From Paenibacillus humicus NBRC 102415 (lineage in GTDB: Bacteria > Bacillota > Bacilli > Paenibacillales > Paenibacillaceae): DNA of 64,000 nucleotides. The stretch spans positions 162,474 to 226,473 of the forward strand of contig NZ_BIMD01000003.1 in assembly GCF_004000905.1 (NCBI RefSeq), in the 5' to 3' direction. A program made the translations under genes and the position numbers. Under the pieces are notes generated by a model, which ran no database searches, had not been told where the DNA came from, and saw only the letters and a list, made by a program, of their open reading frames with translations. Each line of letters begins with the position of its first letter. Position 1 is the first letter of the stretch. Of the stretch, positions 33,748 through 41,108 are shown one piece after another.

Positions 33748-34401
33748 CTATATGCTGCCTAGTTCTTTCTTTGATAAAAATTTAGTTTCTTTTGGTGTAA
33801 TTACAAGCGTATCAATTTGCCCTCCCACCGTTGGAAACCTTGGTTCAAACCTTAATTGATCTATTGTAGTACGAACTAAATGACGTGAGTAATCAACAGC
33901 ATCTTGTAAGTTCCAAGCATTATAGTGTGGAACATCAACATTATTAGGAGTGAGTCGGTTAACAATTTCTATATCTCCTGACCTGAACATTCCGTAACTA
34001 GTGGAACCATCGTCGTATGAGTTTACTTTTTCAAGGTGATTATTTTGGGTGACCACCGAATAAACGAATGGAACACTTTCATCATAGCCGACTACAATAA
34101 GATTCACCCTTGGAAGAGGAGTTTGTTCTTTAAAATATTTCAGCATTAACTCAGCAAAATCGTGAGTACTCTTAATTTCAGTTGTATTTAAAAACTCAAA
34201 ATCTTTGATAAAATGCTCGATAGGTTTTCCGTTCACAAAAGCATCGCCACTTGTAGCAACTCCGAATCGGTTAAATAACACAAACACCTTGTTTGAGGAA
34301 TCTGAAAGAACGTATTGTGTGTGTTCTCTAAAAATCGTGGTTCTGCTGTCGCCCGATAGGACAATTCCAGTTGGAACATATACCGCATTAATTAAGGTCA
34401 T
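33748..34401 (-). CDS. proteasome-beta/HslV-like Ntn hydrolase
   Basis: 217 aa; GGAGGGG 8 nt before ATG. After Met removal the mature protein starts with Thr1 (TLINAVYVPTGIVLSGDSRT). Asp17 and Arg19 fall exactly as in proteasome beta subunits, followed by SNKVFVLFNRFGVATSGDA, which matches the region of Lys33 (Lys37 here) and the GVATSGD/Ser129 loop. All catalytic elements of a threonine peptidase are present. It sits as an AT-rich single gene with its own terminator inside a GC-rich phage late region, i.e. a moron. No HslU/ATPase partner is adjacent. Could act on host or phage proteins, or form a self-compartmentalising particle. Substrate unknown. Confidence 0.7.
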   Translation of the reverse strand: MTLINAVYVPTGIVLSGDSRTTIFREHTQYVLSDSSNKVFVLFNRFGVATSGDAFVNGKPIEHFIKDFEFLNTTEIKSTHDFAELMLKYFKEQTPLPRVNLIVVGYDESVPFVYSVVTQNNHLEKVNSYDDGSTSYGMFRSGDIEIVNRLTPNNVDVPHYNAWNLQDAVDYSRHLVRTTIDQLRFEPRFPTVGGQIDTLVITPKETKFLSKKELGSI

Positions 34402-34495
34402 TCAAAGCACCCCTCCAATTATTTACATAAAATCATTCGACAATTTCAAGGAAAAACCTTTTTTTCGTCGAATGTTGTCATCAGGAGGGATCAAC
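34402..34495. promoter_or_regulatory. divergent promoter/operator of the Ntn-hydrolase cassette
   Basis: AT-rich 94 bp holding an 8-bp inverted repeat CATTCGAC/GTCGAATG (34434-34441, 34467-34474) with AAGG/CCTT inside. A leftward TTGAAA (plus 34444-34449) with TAAATA 18 bp on is promoter-like but close to the ribosome site. Confidence 0.35.
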
Positions 34496-34693
34496 TTGAA
34501 CGCCCCAAAAAACAAGATACTCAGGCAAAACAAGCACTTCTTTGTTGCGATGCTCAGCCAAACGCCCGTCTCCGTCTGGATGCACGGCGAGCTGCTGGAC
34601 TACGGAGGCATTATCCAGATGGTTGATCCGGTCCGGGTAAAGATCGACGACATGTACTACATGCGCGGCGTGTGCGAGTTCCGGATTCGATAA
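34496..34693 (+). CDS. small plus-strand phage protein (65 aa)
   Basis: TTG start at 34496 with AGGAGGG about 6 nt upstream. NAPKNKILRQNKHFFVAMLS, then a beta-rich QTPVSVWMHGELLDYGG and VDPVRVKIDDMYY. Against the direction of the late genes; unknown function. The frame is open far to the left without a ribosome site. Confidence 0.65.
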   Translation: MNAPKNKILRQNKHFFVAMLSQTPVSVWMHGELLDYGGIIQMVDPVRVKIDDMYYMRGVCEFRIR

Positions 34694-34708
34694 ATAGGGG
34701 GACACTCA

Positions 34709-34861
34709 ATGTTTCTTCAGAATCTAAAATCGGTTTTTGTTAAGGCGGCCGTATTAATTGCAGTAATCGTGGGAACTTACTACCTTTTCACTGAGTACCT
34801 TCCCCAAGCTTTTAAAGAACTTCCGGAAAGAGCATTCCAAATGAATTGGGGAAAGCAATAA
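34709..34861 (+). CDS. single-pass membrane protein (50 aa)
   Basis: AGGGGGA 8 nt before ATG. One helix (VKAAVLIAVIVGTYYLF, residues ~11-28), then a charged C-terminus. Follows the 34496 gene by 15 bp, shares its terminator. Confidence 0.6.
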   Translation: MFLQNLKSVFVKAAVLIAVIVGTYYLFTEYLPQAFKELPERAFQMNWGKQ

Positions 34862-34866
34862 TGTAA

Positions 34867-34894
34867 AAGAGCCGAGGGCATCCCGGCTCTTTTT
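34867..34894. terminator. bidirectional terminator
   Basis: AAGAGCCG/CGGCTCTT stem with T-run on plus and A-run on the other side, serving the 34709 gene and the ligase gene. Confidence 0.8.
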
Positions 34895-34900
34895 GCTTTT

Positions 34901-35752
34901 TCATATGACGAAACTCACAAATTCCGGCGACCTTAGCATGCCGGACTTGTACCAGTTTCTAAACCGCACCCGAGCTTTAATTCTAGGCTCCAGGTAAACG
35001 ATCCCCTTACGCTCCCCGGTCACCAGCTGCTGTGCGATCCGATAAAACGCCTTGCGATGGGCTGCCGGCACCGCCAGCTCAACGACTCCGACCGGACGGC
35101 CCTCATGAGAGACTAGCCAGCCGAACTCATCGCGGCGGTACCCGGTGATGGCCACCTCGGCGTACTCGTAGTTGATCACCTTGATCCAGTCTTTGCTGCG
35201 CTCGCCGACGTATCGGCTGCTCTTGAGCTTACCGACGATCCCCTCGAGCTTCATTGCCTCCACATGACGGAAGAGGTCCGTTCCTCTGCCGTCGACCGAC
35301 ATCACTTTACTGAAGAACGGCGTGTTGGTCAGCACCTGGTCCAACATCTGCTTGCGCTCTAGGAGCGGCCGGCTCCGGACGTCCTTTCCATTAAACCGAA
35401 GGATGTCGAACACGTAGAAGTGAACCGGCAGCCGCGCCATGCTCTCCTGGATTCGTTCCGGCCGAGTGAGTCGGAATCGCTCCATAATCGTTTCGAACTC
35501 GATCTGTCCGGTCACCGGGTTGAGATAAGCAACCTCGCCGTCCAGGACGATATCATCCACGCTGACGGACACGCTGTGCAGTTCGGGGTATCGGTCGGTC
35601 ACATCGTTACCATGTCGGGTGTGCAGCCGTACAGCGCCACTTGAGAGCGTCAAGAGCAAGCGGTGTCCGTCGATCTTTGGTTCGAATAGGTATCGATCAT
35701 CGTCCCACGGATCTTCACGCTTGCTGAGCAGCATTGCCTGCGGTGCTTTCAC
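34901..35752 (-). CDS. ATP-dependent DNA ligase (LigD-ligase-like)
   Basis: 283 aa; GTG 35752 chosen for AGGAGG 7 nt upstream (an in-frame TTG at 35773 is the alternative). Nucleotidyltransferase motif I EPKIDGHR (Lys is adenylated), motif III-like FYVFDILRFNGKD, IV EGIVGKLK, V DWIKVIN, followed by a short OB domain. Such ligases repair or circularise DNA; in a phage, probably recombination or circularisation. Confidence 0.85.
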   Translation of the reverse strand: MKAPQAMLLSKREDPWDDDRYLFEPKIDGHRLLLTLSSGAVRLHTRHGNDVTDRYPELHSVSVSVDDIVLDGEVAYLNPVTGQIEFETIMERFRLTRPERIQESMARLPVHFYVFDILRFNGKDVRSRPLLERKQMLDQVLTNTPFFSKVMSVDGRGTDLFRHVEAMKLEGIVGKLKSSRYVGERSKDWIKVINYEYAEVAITGYRRDEFGWLVSHEGRPVGVVELAVPAAHRKAFYRIAQQLVTGERKGIVYLEPRIKARVRFRNWYKSGMLRSPEFVSFVI

Positions 35753-35835
35753 GGCTGCACCTCCTCCCTTCAACGGTTTAATATGCTGATTCTACCACTC
35801 TGCCTCCATGCTGCCTGCAAGCAAATTTAGGCAAG

Positions 35836-35858
35836 AAAAAAGAGCCCGGATTCGGGCC
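35836..35858 (-). terminator. terminator of the 35860 gene
   Basis: GGCCCGAAT-CCGGGC type stem followed by U-run on the minus strand. Confidence 0.7.
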
Positions 35859-35859
35859 C

Positions 35860-36252
35860 CTATTTGTCGGCAAGTAGCTCCTTGAGGCTATCTCCGTACT
35901 CGGCGATCAGCGCTCTGATCTTACGCTCTACGTCCTCTTTCTCCAGCGTCAGGCTGCTTGAAATTGATCTGCACCTATAGGGCACGATGATGACCCCTCT
36001 CTCGGCCTTTGGACGCTGGACATGGATGCTGAGCACCCCAAGTTCCTTTCGTGTGTCTACCAGCCTCTTGCGCGTCCAGAGTGACATACCACCGACGCAG
36101 TAGCCATAGAGCCTGTTTAGGATGTTTCTACGCGCGTCCAGCTGCTCATATGCCTCTTCATACCTCGCCGGCATCATCTCCAAGATCGCGACCTGCTCGA
36201 TCATATCCAGCTCTTTTTCCGACGGCGCTGGGTCCGGCCATTTCATCCCCAT
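35860..36252 (-). CDS. phage protein of unknown function (130 aa)
   Basis: ATG 36252 with GAGGTGA about 5-7 nt upstream. Helical: KWPDPAPSEKELDMIEQV, EQLDARRNILNRLYGYCVGG, C-terminal EDVERKIRALIAEYGDSL. Size and helices resemble small phage regulators or recombination co-factors; no firm match. Confidence 0.65.
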   Translation of the reverse strand: MGMKWPDPAPSEKELDMIEQVAILEMMPARYEEAYEQLDARRNILNRLYGYCVGGMSLWTRKRLVDTRKELGVLSIHVQRPKAERGVIIVPYRCRSISSSLTLEKEDVERKIRALIAEYGDSLKELLADK

Positions 36253-36375
36253 ATGTATCACCTCATGGAGAGTATTATATGACGAACACCCGTTCTTATT
36301 CCAGTTGAAAATATTGACGGTCACCCTCAGCCAAGCAGCCGATCTGCTCAGCAGCTTGGGTAAGAGTACGACTTG

Positions 36376-36759
36376 TCAGGTCGCATCTGTATCGGATTCA
36401 CTATTTGCTTCAGGCGTTTCATTTTCACGGATGATTCTTCTTGGCGAGTATTCCGGAATGTTTTGCCACACATGAGTACCCCTCAGCTGACTAACAATTC
36501 GTTGAGCGTGCAGGGCGAACATTTCAAGCTCATTAACCGAGAGCAAAATATGTTGGCTTTCTTCTGTTTCAGTATCTTCGACTTCCAAGAAAAACATTTG
36601 GTCGTAATAAGGGTTTTCCTCAAAATGCTTTGGGCCATTTGCGCTATTCAAACTCAACTGGAGCTTGGATCCGTCTTCTTTCTCGATGGTGATTCCGAAA
36701 TATCCGGTGGTTGTCGTAGTAAGCATGACATCGTTAAAATCAAGATTCTTTTTCGACAT
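36376..36759 (-). CDS. phage protein of unknown function (127 aa)
   Basis: AGGGGGTC before ATG. SKKNLDFNDVMLTTTTTGYF, then KEDGSKLQLSLNSANGPKHF, and an acidic C-terminus. AT-richer than its neighbours. First protein gene downstream of the structured RNA region. Confidence 0.65.
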   Translation of the reverse strand: MSKKNLDFNDVMLTTTTTGYFGITIEKEDGSKLQLSLNSANGPKHFEENPYYDQMFFLEVEDTETEESQHILLSVNELEMFALHAQRIVSQLRGTHVWQNIPEYSPRRIIRENETPEANSESDTDAT

Positions 36760-36829
36760 TTCATGACCCCCTGAAATTGATTGAGGTCAATATTCGATGT
36801 TTTAAGGGTGACTCCTGCTTAATTAAGAG

Positions 36830-37440
36830 TTCGACCATTATTGACGCTGGTCGCGAGCGTTCCCGATCCGAACCTTAGCCGCTGGGATCACGGCTGTGTG
36901 GGGGTCATAGGCAGGTCCGGAGTAATAGCGAATAGGGATAGCGAATGAGCGGGTTCCCGGGCATGATCCGGGGCTGCAAGGCGCAGCATCCAATATCCCG
37001 CATATAAGTGACCGCTGATTTGGGCTCAGCGGCCGAAGCCTTTGTTGGCCGCCTACATGGAGTAAGCGGCGTTGCGCCGAGGCCAACCCAGGCGATGCCG
37101 AACAGCTGCGTGCCATTGCCATCCGAGTGGAACTCGACCATTAAAGCGCTGGGGCAGACCGCAGAGGCTGTTCCTTAAGAGCAGCTTGCCATTTGTTTGC
37201 ATGGCCATGGGCCATTCTCCCATGGATCGCAGCTCCCTATTGCCCACTAGTTTTTTGGGAGGACTAGCACCTGCTTCGAAACTTATACCCGCGAGCTGCG
37301 GCATACTGAACACAAGGGCAATAGTCGCGTCTCTCTTCCGCCACCACGCATATATGTGATGCACCGCGGATCGCTATAGGTCCGGGAATGGAACCCGGCA
37401 CATGTTCTGCGGGAGCGCGGCGCTTGTCACCGATAAAAAG
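36830..37440 (-). ncRNA. large structured noncoding RNA (candidate, ornate phage RNA)
   Basis: About 600 nt without a convincing gene but with dense complementarity. Interleaved helices: 37229-37235 pairs with 37293-37299 (7 of 7), 37237-37245 pairs with 37316-37324 (9 of 9), a pseudoknot. Hairpins: 37205-37225 (7 bp), 37012-37032 (7 bp), 37167-37185, 36973-36987 (5 bp), 36956-36972, 37247-37267, 36832-36853. At 37382-37398 a five-base-pair hairpin has a 7-nt loop UUCCAUU on the minus strand, T-loop-like. The minus orientation is inferred from flanking genes and from this T-loop. Size resembles ROOL/GOLLD RNAs of Firmicutes phages; class not established. Confidence 0.6.
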
Positions 37441-37471
37441 CAGACGCCCGAGAATGGCTCCAAACAGGCGT
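37435..37471 (-). terminator. terminator upstream of the structured RNA
   Basis: ACGCC/GGCGT stem (large loop) followed by UUUUU on the minus strand; could also be an internal element. Confidence 0.4.
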
Positions 37472-37749
37472 TCTTAGTTTGACCCCTTCCAAGGAGAGGG
37501 AGAACGGGCTGGAACGCGAATTTGGGGCCATTCTGAGCGCCTGAGAAAGCATTGCGCCTGATGCTAGACCTACATCGGCGTTTGAAGCAGCGATCACGAG
37601 AGGAGCTTTGCACCGGAATGTAAAAAGCCGACCACATAGGGCCGGCTGTCGGGTTAGAGCGTTCACGCTCCGTCGGTGTCTCTCTCGATATCTCACAATA
37701 CAAATATACCATGTCCGAAAGCAAATGGAGTCCCGTTTGGGTGCGAGTT
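37472..37749. other. gene-free stretch above the structured RNA
   Basis: No convincing gene. Holds a hairpin GAGCGT/ACGCTC near 37657-37670, the terminator at 37622-37647, and a hairpin CCCCTTCC/GGAGAGGG near 37482-37499. May be the 5' part of the RNA or separate short RNAs. Confidence 0.4.
37622..37647. terminator. terminator after the 37750 gene
   Basis: AGCCGACC/GGCCGGCT-type stem with U-run on the minus strand. Confidence 0.65.
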
Positions 37750-37947
37750 TCACCCGAGTTGTGTTTGAATTAAGTTGGGTTCACTGAATTTCATGAGTTC
37801 AGCCGTCAGAACGGTGCCTCCGGACCACGGATCGTTGTAGCTACGGCCCTTCAGCCGGCAAAACTTGCGCTTCGCGTCCGTGCTGTTCTTGGCCTCAATC
37901 TGGGTACGTTCCTTCTCCCAACGGACGCCGACTTGGTATGTGGCCAT
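37750..37947 (-). CDS. small phage protein (65 aa)
   Basis: Starts on the upstream stop (TAATG). ATYQVGVRWEKERTQIEAKN, DAKRKFCRLKGRSYNDPWSG; single small domain of the type often called DNA-binding without proof. Probably early phage gene. Confidence 0.6.
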   Translation of the reverse strand: MATYQVGVRWEKERTQIEAKNSTDAKRKFCRLKGRSYNDPWSGGTVLTAELMKFSEPNLIQTQLG

Positions 37948-38303
37948 TATGCAATTTCCTCCTGCAAAAGTCCTTCTTGCACCAGCCGATCTTTGAACCC
38001 TTCTCGAACGAGACTCTTTTGGAGCAAACCGATGCAGGTCTCGTTGATCTCGTTCACCCCTTCCGCTGACTCAACCAAAACAGGGCGATTTTCAACGAGT
38101 TTCACTTCCATAAGCTGTTGCCTTTTTAAATGCAGGTACTGCAGCTCGAGGATTTTCTTTTCAAAGTACAGAGCGGCAATTTGGTCACGGTTCTCTTCCT
38201 CGTTTTGGAACAGCCCTTCGCGTTCGGCCTTTACAGCTTCGATTTCGCTCCACTTAGCCTCCATGCGATCTTTGATTTCAGCCGTCTTCTCCACGCTCCT
38301 CAT
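37947..38303 (-). CDS. coiled-coil phage protein (118 aa), last prophage gene
   Basis: Coiled coil ~1-65 (EIKDRMEAKWSEIEAVKAER) and a basic/acidic C-terminus. Start ATG 38303 has no clear ribosome site; GTG at 38294 is an alternative. Nearest gene to the attachment site. Confidence 0.55.
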   Translation of the reverse strand: MRSVEKTAEIKDRMEAKWSEIEAVKAEREGLFQNEEENRDQIAALYFEKKILELQYLHLKRQQLMEVKLVENRPVLVESAEGVNEINETCIGLLQKSLVREGFKDRLVQEGLLQEEIA

Positions 38304-38339
38304 TCACATTCTATGATCAATCAACGGTTTTATTTGTGT

Positions 38340-38400
38340 GTGATTGAAAGCATATCATGAACGTGATGCAGAAGCTGAACGTGAAAGGCCGTTCGCAAGC
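38340..38400. other. probable right attachment region (attR)
   Basis: Homology to the chromosomal response regulator begins at about 38351; left of it the frame is closed (TGA). The core must lie within or near the first part of the remaining gene fragment. The exact core needs attL, outside the window. Confidence 0.55.
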
Positions 38401-38440
38401 GGTTGTCGAGTTGATCAAGCTTGGGGAACTTACGATCTGA
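38351..38440 (+). pseudogene. displaced 3' end of NarL/LuxR-type response regulator
   Basis: 29 codons open from the prophage boundary to TGA: HIMNVMQKLNVKGRSQAVVE, then LIKLGELTI. This is the last recognition helix and C-terminus of a LuxR-type DNA-binding domain (pattern NVMQKLNVKGRSQAV). A strong terminator follows at 38471-38517, as expected after a real gene. The 5' part should lie left of the prophage. The prophage inserted here; whether the gene is reconstituted at the other end cannot be seen. Confidence 0.75.
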
Positions 38441-38470
38441 CCTTCGTCAGGCCGGAGAGTTCTCTTGACG

Positions 38471-38517
38471 AACCTTCCATGCCGAATGCGTTTTCGCATT
38501 CGGCGGGAAGGTTTTTT
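38471..38517 (+). terminator. terminator of the interrupted response-regulator gene
   Basis: AACCTTCC/GGAAGGTT outer stem, inner GCCGAATGCG/CGCATTCGGC stem with UUUU loop, T-run behind. Confidence 0.8.
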
Positions 38518-38586
38518 AAGTGCAGGAGAACCCCTTCGCTTCGAGTTTGTCGGCAAGCCCTTCAAGTCTCCTGGGATGTCGGCAGC

Positions 38587-38627
38587 AAAAAAAGGCGGCA
38601 GCTCCGCAGGAATGCGGAAGCGGCCGC
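38587..38627 (-). terminator. terminator of the 38653 gene
   Basis: GC-rich stem (CTTCCGC/GCGGAG and GCGGC-type arms) with seven U on the minus strand. Confidence 0.65.
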
Positions 38628-38652
38628 AAGAAGACCTTTCGGTCGGGGGCAA

Positions 38653-38847
38653 CTAGGATGTGGCTGGGATGCCGGGATGAAGCCGGGCCGGAGGGATGAT
38701 GACGGCGTCCTTCATGATCGTCTTGGCCGCTTCCGGCGGACTTCCGTCCGAAGGATGCAAATAAACGATTTTTCCATTCAACAGTCCCATATCCATCGGT
38801 GAAGGGAAATCGGGATGGTTGAATCGGCGAATCAGCAGATCCAGCAT
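38653..38847 (-). CDS. small hypothetical protein (64 aa)
   Basis: ATG 38847 with GGGAGGG about 6 nt before; a frame extending to 38862 lacks a ribosome site. LDLLIRRFNHPDFPSPMD, then KIVYLHPSDGSPPEAAKT. No family recognised; first chromosomal gene after the prophage. Confidence 0.65.
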   Translation of the reverse strand: MLDLLIRRFNHPDFPSPMDMGLLNGKIVYLHPSDGSPPEAAKTIMKDAVIIPPARLHPGIPATS

Positions 38848-38961
38848 AAGGAACCCTCCCATTGATTATGTAAACTTACCTTACACGATATAGTTGATTA
38901 TACTCCCACCTTTCTTTTATGTCAATTAATCTATCATATAAACCGGCTGTGAAAACCGGCC

Positions 38962-39021
38962 AAAAAAACGACCTTGAACCCTCCGCCCCGGCGCTTCGCC
39001 GACTGCGGCATGATTCAAGGT
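38962..39021 (-). terminator. terminator of the sugar ABC transporter operon
   Basis: ACCTTGAA/TTCAAGGT outer stem with inner GC stem, six or more U after it on the minus strand. Confidence 0.75.
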
Positions 39022-39070
39022 CTTTCCGTTCTTTAAAGTCTTATCGTCCTTCACCTTCTTTAATGAAGCT

Positions 39071-39916
39071 TTATTTCACCGCGCCAGCCACAAGGCCCGA
39101 GACGATATGGCGCTGCGCCATGATATATACGACCAGGACGGGCACGATCGTGAACAGCAGCCCCGCGAACAACGGTCCCCATTCGGTTTTGTACTGCATT
39201 TCGACCTGCATGGCGGCGAGGCCGATCGGCAGCGTGTACTTCGTCGGATCGATGACGAGAATCGTGCCGACGATATACTCGTTCCAGATTTCAAGCACAT
39301 TGATGATGCCGACGCTGATGATGCCCGATCGCGACAGCGGCAGCATGATGCGGAAGAACGTTCCGAAATAGCCGGCTCCGTCGATGGCTCCCGCCTCCTC
39401 CAGCTCCTTGGGGAGCGTCCGGAAGAAGCCGATCAGGACGAAGATGCCGAAGGCGAGCGTATTGGACGCATAGACGAGAATCAGTCCGAAACGGTTGTTG
39501 GCAAGGCCCAGATCATTCACCAGGAAGAACAGCGGAATCAAGGCAAGCGCAAACGGCACCATCATGGAGGAGATATAGACGGTATACAGCACCTTGCTGC
39601 CGAAAAACTTGTAGCGGGCAAGCGTGTAAGCGGTCATGGCCGCAAGGACGAGTCCGAGCACGGTCGCCCCGGCGGTGACGGCAATGGAATTGATGAAGTA
39701 TTTGCCGAAGTTGTAATTGGTCCATACATACTCGAAGTTCGACCACAGCAGCGGGAACTTCGGCAGCGACCATGGCATGTTGAAGTAGAACTGCTGGTTG
39801 TTCTTGAGGGAGTCGGTGAAGGTCCAGAACAGCGGATAGATGACCGATATTCCCCACAGGACGAGGAAAGCATAAAAGATTGATTTGAACACCGGATGAA
39901 CGGTTCTTTGCAGCAT
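39071..39916 (-). CDS. carbohydrate ABC transporter permease (MalG type)
   Basis: 281 aa, six transmembrane helices; EAA loop EEAGAIDGAGYFGTFFRIML (~190) contacts the ATPase. Partner of the permease encoded upstream. In Paenibacillus/Bacillus such systems often share one ATPase (MsmX-type), which explains the absence of one here. Confidence 0.9.
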   Translation of the reverse strand: MLQRTVHPVFKSIFYAFLVLWGISVIYPLFWTFTDSLKNNQQFYFNMPWSLPKFPLLWSNFEYVWTNYNFGKYFINSIAVTAGATVLGLVLAAMTAYTLARYKFFGSKVLYTVYISSMMVPFALALIPLFFLVNDLGLANNRFGLILVYASNTLAFGIFVLIGFFRTLPKELEEAGAIDGAGYFGTFFRIMLPLSRSGIISVGIINVLEIWNEYIVGTILVIDPTKYTLPIGLAAMQVEMQYKTEWGPLFAGLLFTIVPVLVVYIMAQRHIVSGLVAGAVK

Positions 39917-39946
39917 GTAGTCCCTCTCCTTCCATATGATCGGATG

Positions 39947-40849
39947 TTAGCTGACTTCCACCTGTTCCTTGCGCAGAAGCCATTGCAGGAGAAGGGTCGT
40001 GATGAGCGATGTGATGAGGATGACCGTGCCGATCGCGGCTCCGTATCCGAAATGGGCCTGCTTGAAAGCCTGCTGATACAGGTAGGAGCCCATGACCTGG
40101 GTCGAGTTGTCGGGACCGCCGGCCGTCATGATCGTCACGATGACGAAGGAGCCGTTGAGCGTCGTCATCATGATGTTGATGACGGAGATTTTCATCTGCT
40201 CCCAGATGAGGGGAAGCGTAATATGCCGGAACTGATGCCACTGCCCGGCACCTTCTATATCAGCAGCCTCGTACAGAGAAGCCGGAATGCTCGTGATCGC
40301 GGCAATCAGCAGGATCATGTAGAACCCGATGCCCGCCCATACGGCAGGCGGCAGCAGCATCCAGATCGTGTGGCTTTCGAAGCCGAGCCAGTTGATCTCC
40401 ACCTTGCTGCTGGTGAACAGGGACAGGAAGCCGTTCAAAAAGCCGATTTGAGGATTGTAGATGAAGTTCCACAAAATGCCGACGACGACGGCCGACAACA
40501 CGTTCGGAATGAAGAAGATGGAGCGGAAAAAGGCGGTTCCCTTCAGGCGCAGGCGGGTCAGCGCCACGGCGAAGAAGGTTGCGATCGCCATGATGCCGAT
40601 GATTTTGCCGATGACGAGGAAATAGTCGTTGCCGATCGCCGTAAGCATAATGGGATCGTCGAAAATGTCTTTGAAATTTTGCAGCCCGACGTAATCCTTG
40701 TGCTGCGACATTCCGGACCAGTCAAAGAAAGAATTATAGAGCGCCTGGATCAGCGGATAAATCGTAAACACGCAGAAGAACAGAAATGTCGGGATGATGA
40801 ACGCCGCGATAAAGAGGTTTCTCTGCAGCTTGGCTTTTCCGATATTCAT
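39947..40849 (-). CDS. carbohydrate ABC transporter permease (MalF type)
   Basis: 300 aa; six helices; EAA-type loop YEAADIEGAGQWHQFRHITL. 31 bp upstream of the MalG-type gene, downstream of the binding protein; together CUT1-type sugar importer. Confidence 0.9.
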   Translation of the reverse strand: MNIGKAKLQRNLFIAAFIIPTFLFFCVFTIYPLIQALYNSFFDWSGMSQHKDYVGLQNFKDIFDDPIMLTAIGNDYFLVIGKIIGIMAIATFFAVALTRLRLKGTAFFRSIFFIPNVLSAVVVGILWNFIYNPQIGFLNGFLSLFTSSKVEINWLGFESHTIWMLLPPAVWAGIGFYMILLIAAITSIPASLYEAADIEGAGQWHQFRHITLPLIWEQMKISVINIMMTTLNGSFVIVTIMTAGGPDNSTQVMGSYLYQQAFKQAHFGYGAAIGTVILITSLITTLLLQWLLRKEQVEVS

Positions 40850-41108
40850 CTCAAACTCACCGCCCCTTAAATCGGAGCATCCCCGAGACAGCTGTCCCGA
40901 GGATGGTCCTCAATCTGACTTGCCTTGACCTCGCAAATGATGGACGTGGAATGTCGCCTCTGCCGGCGGATAATCGTTCCGATCGCTGTTGAAGCCGGGT
41001 TTCCCTGAACTGGACTCATCGGAAGGAAACCCGTCTTCAAAGGCGAACACTATCGTTTCTTCACGATTATTCCGCAAGCTTGGGCAAGTGCGTCCTTGTT
41101 TTGCTCGG
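40850..41108. other. intergenic with a stem-loop
   Basis: 259 bp between binding protein and permease genes. A perfect 9-bp stem CGGGTTTCC/GGAAACCCG (about 40998-41033, no U-run) could be a processing or partial-termination signal that keeps binding protein mRNA more abundant. Confidence 0.4.

Noticed and set aside
37053..37364. Open frame of 103 codons on the minus strand in the RNA region
   Set aside because: Composition is arbitrary, no ribosome site, and it overlaps dense hairpins.
37374..37420. T-arm-like hairpin as a tRNA
   Set aside because: No matching acceptor, D-arm or anticodon arm upstream; treated as part of the structured RNA.
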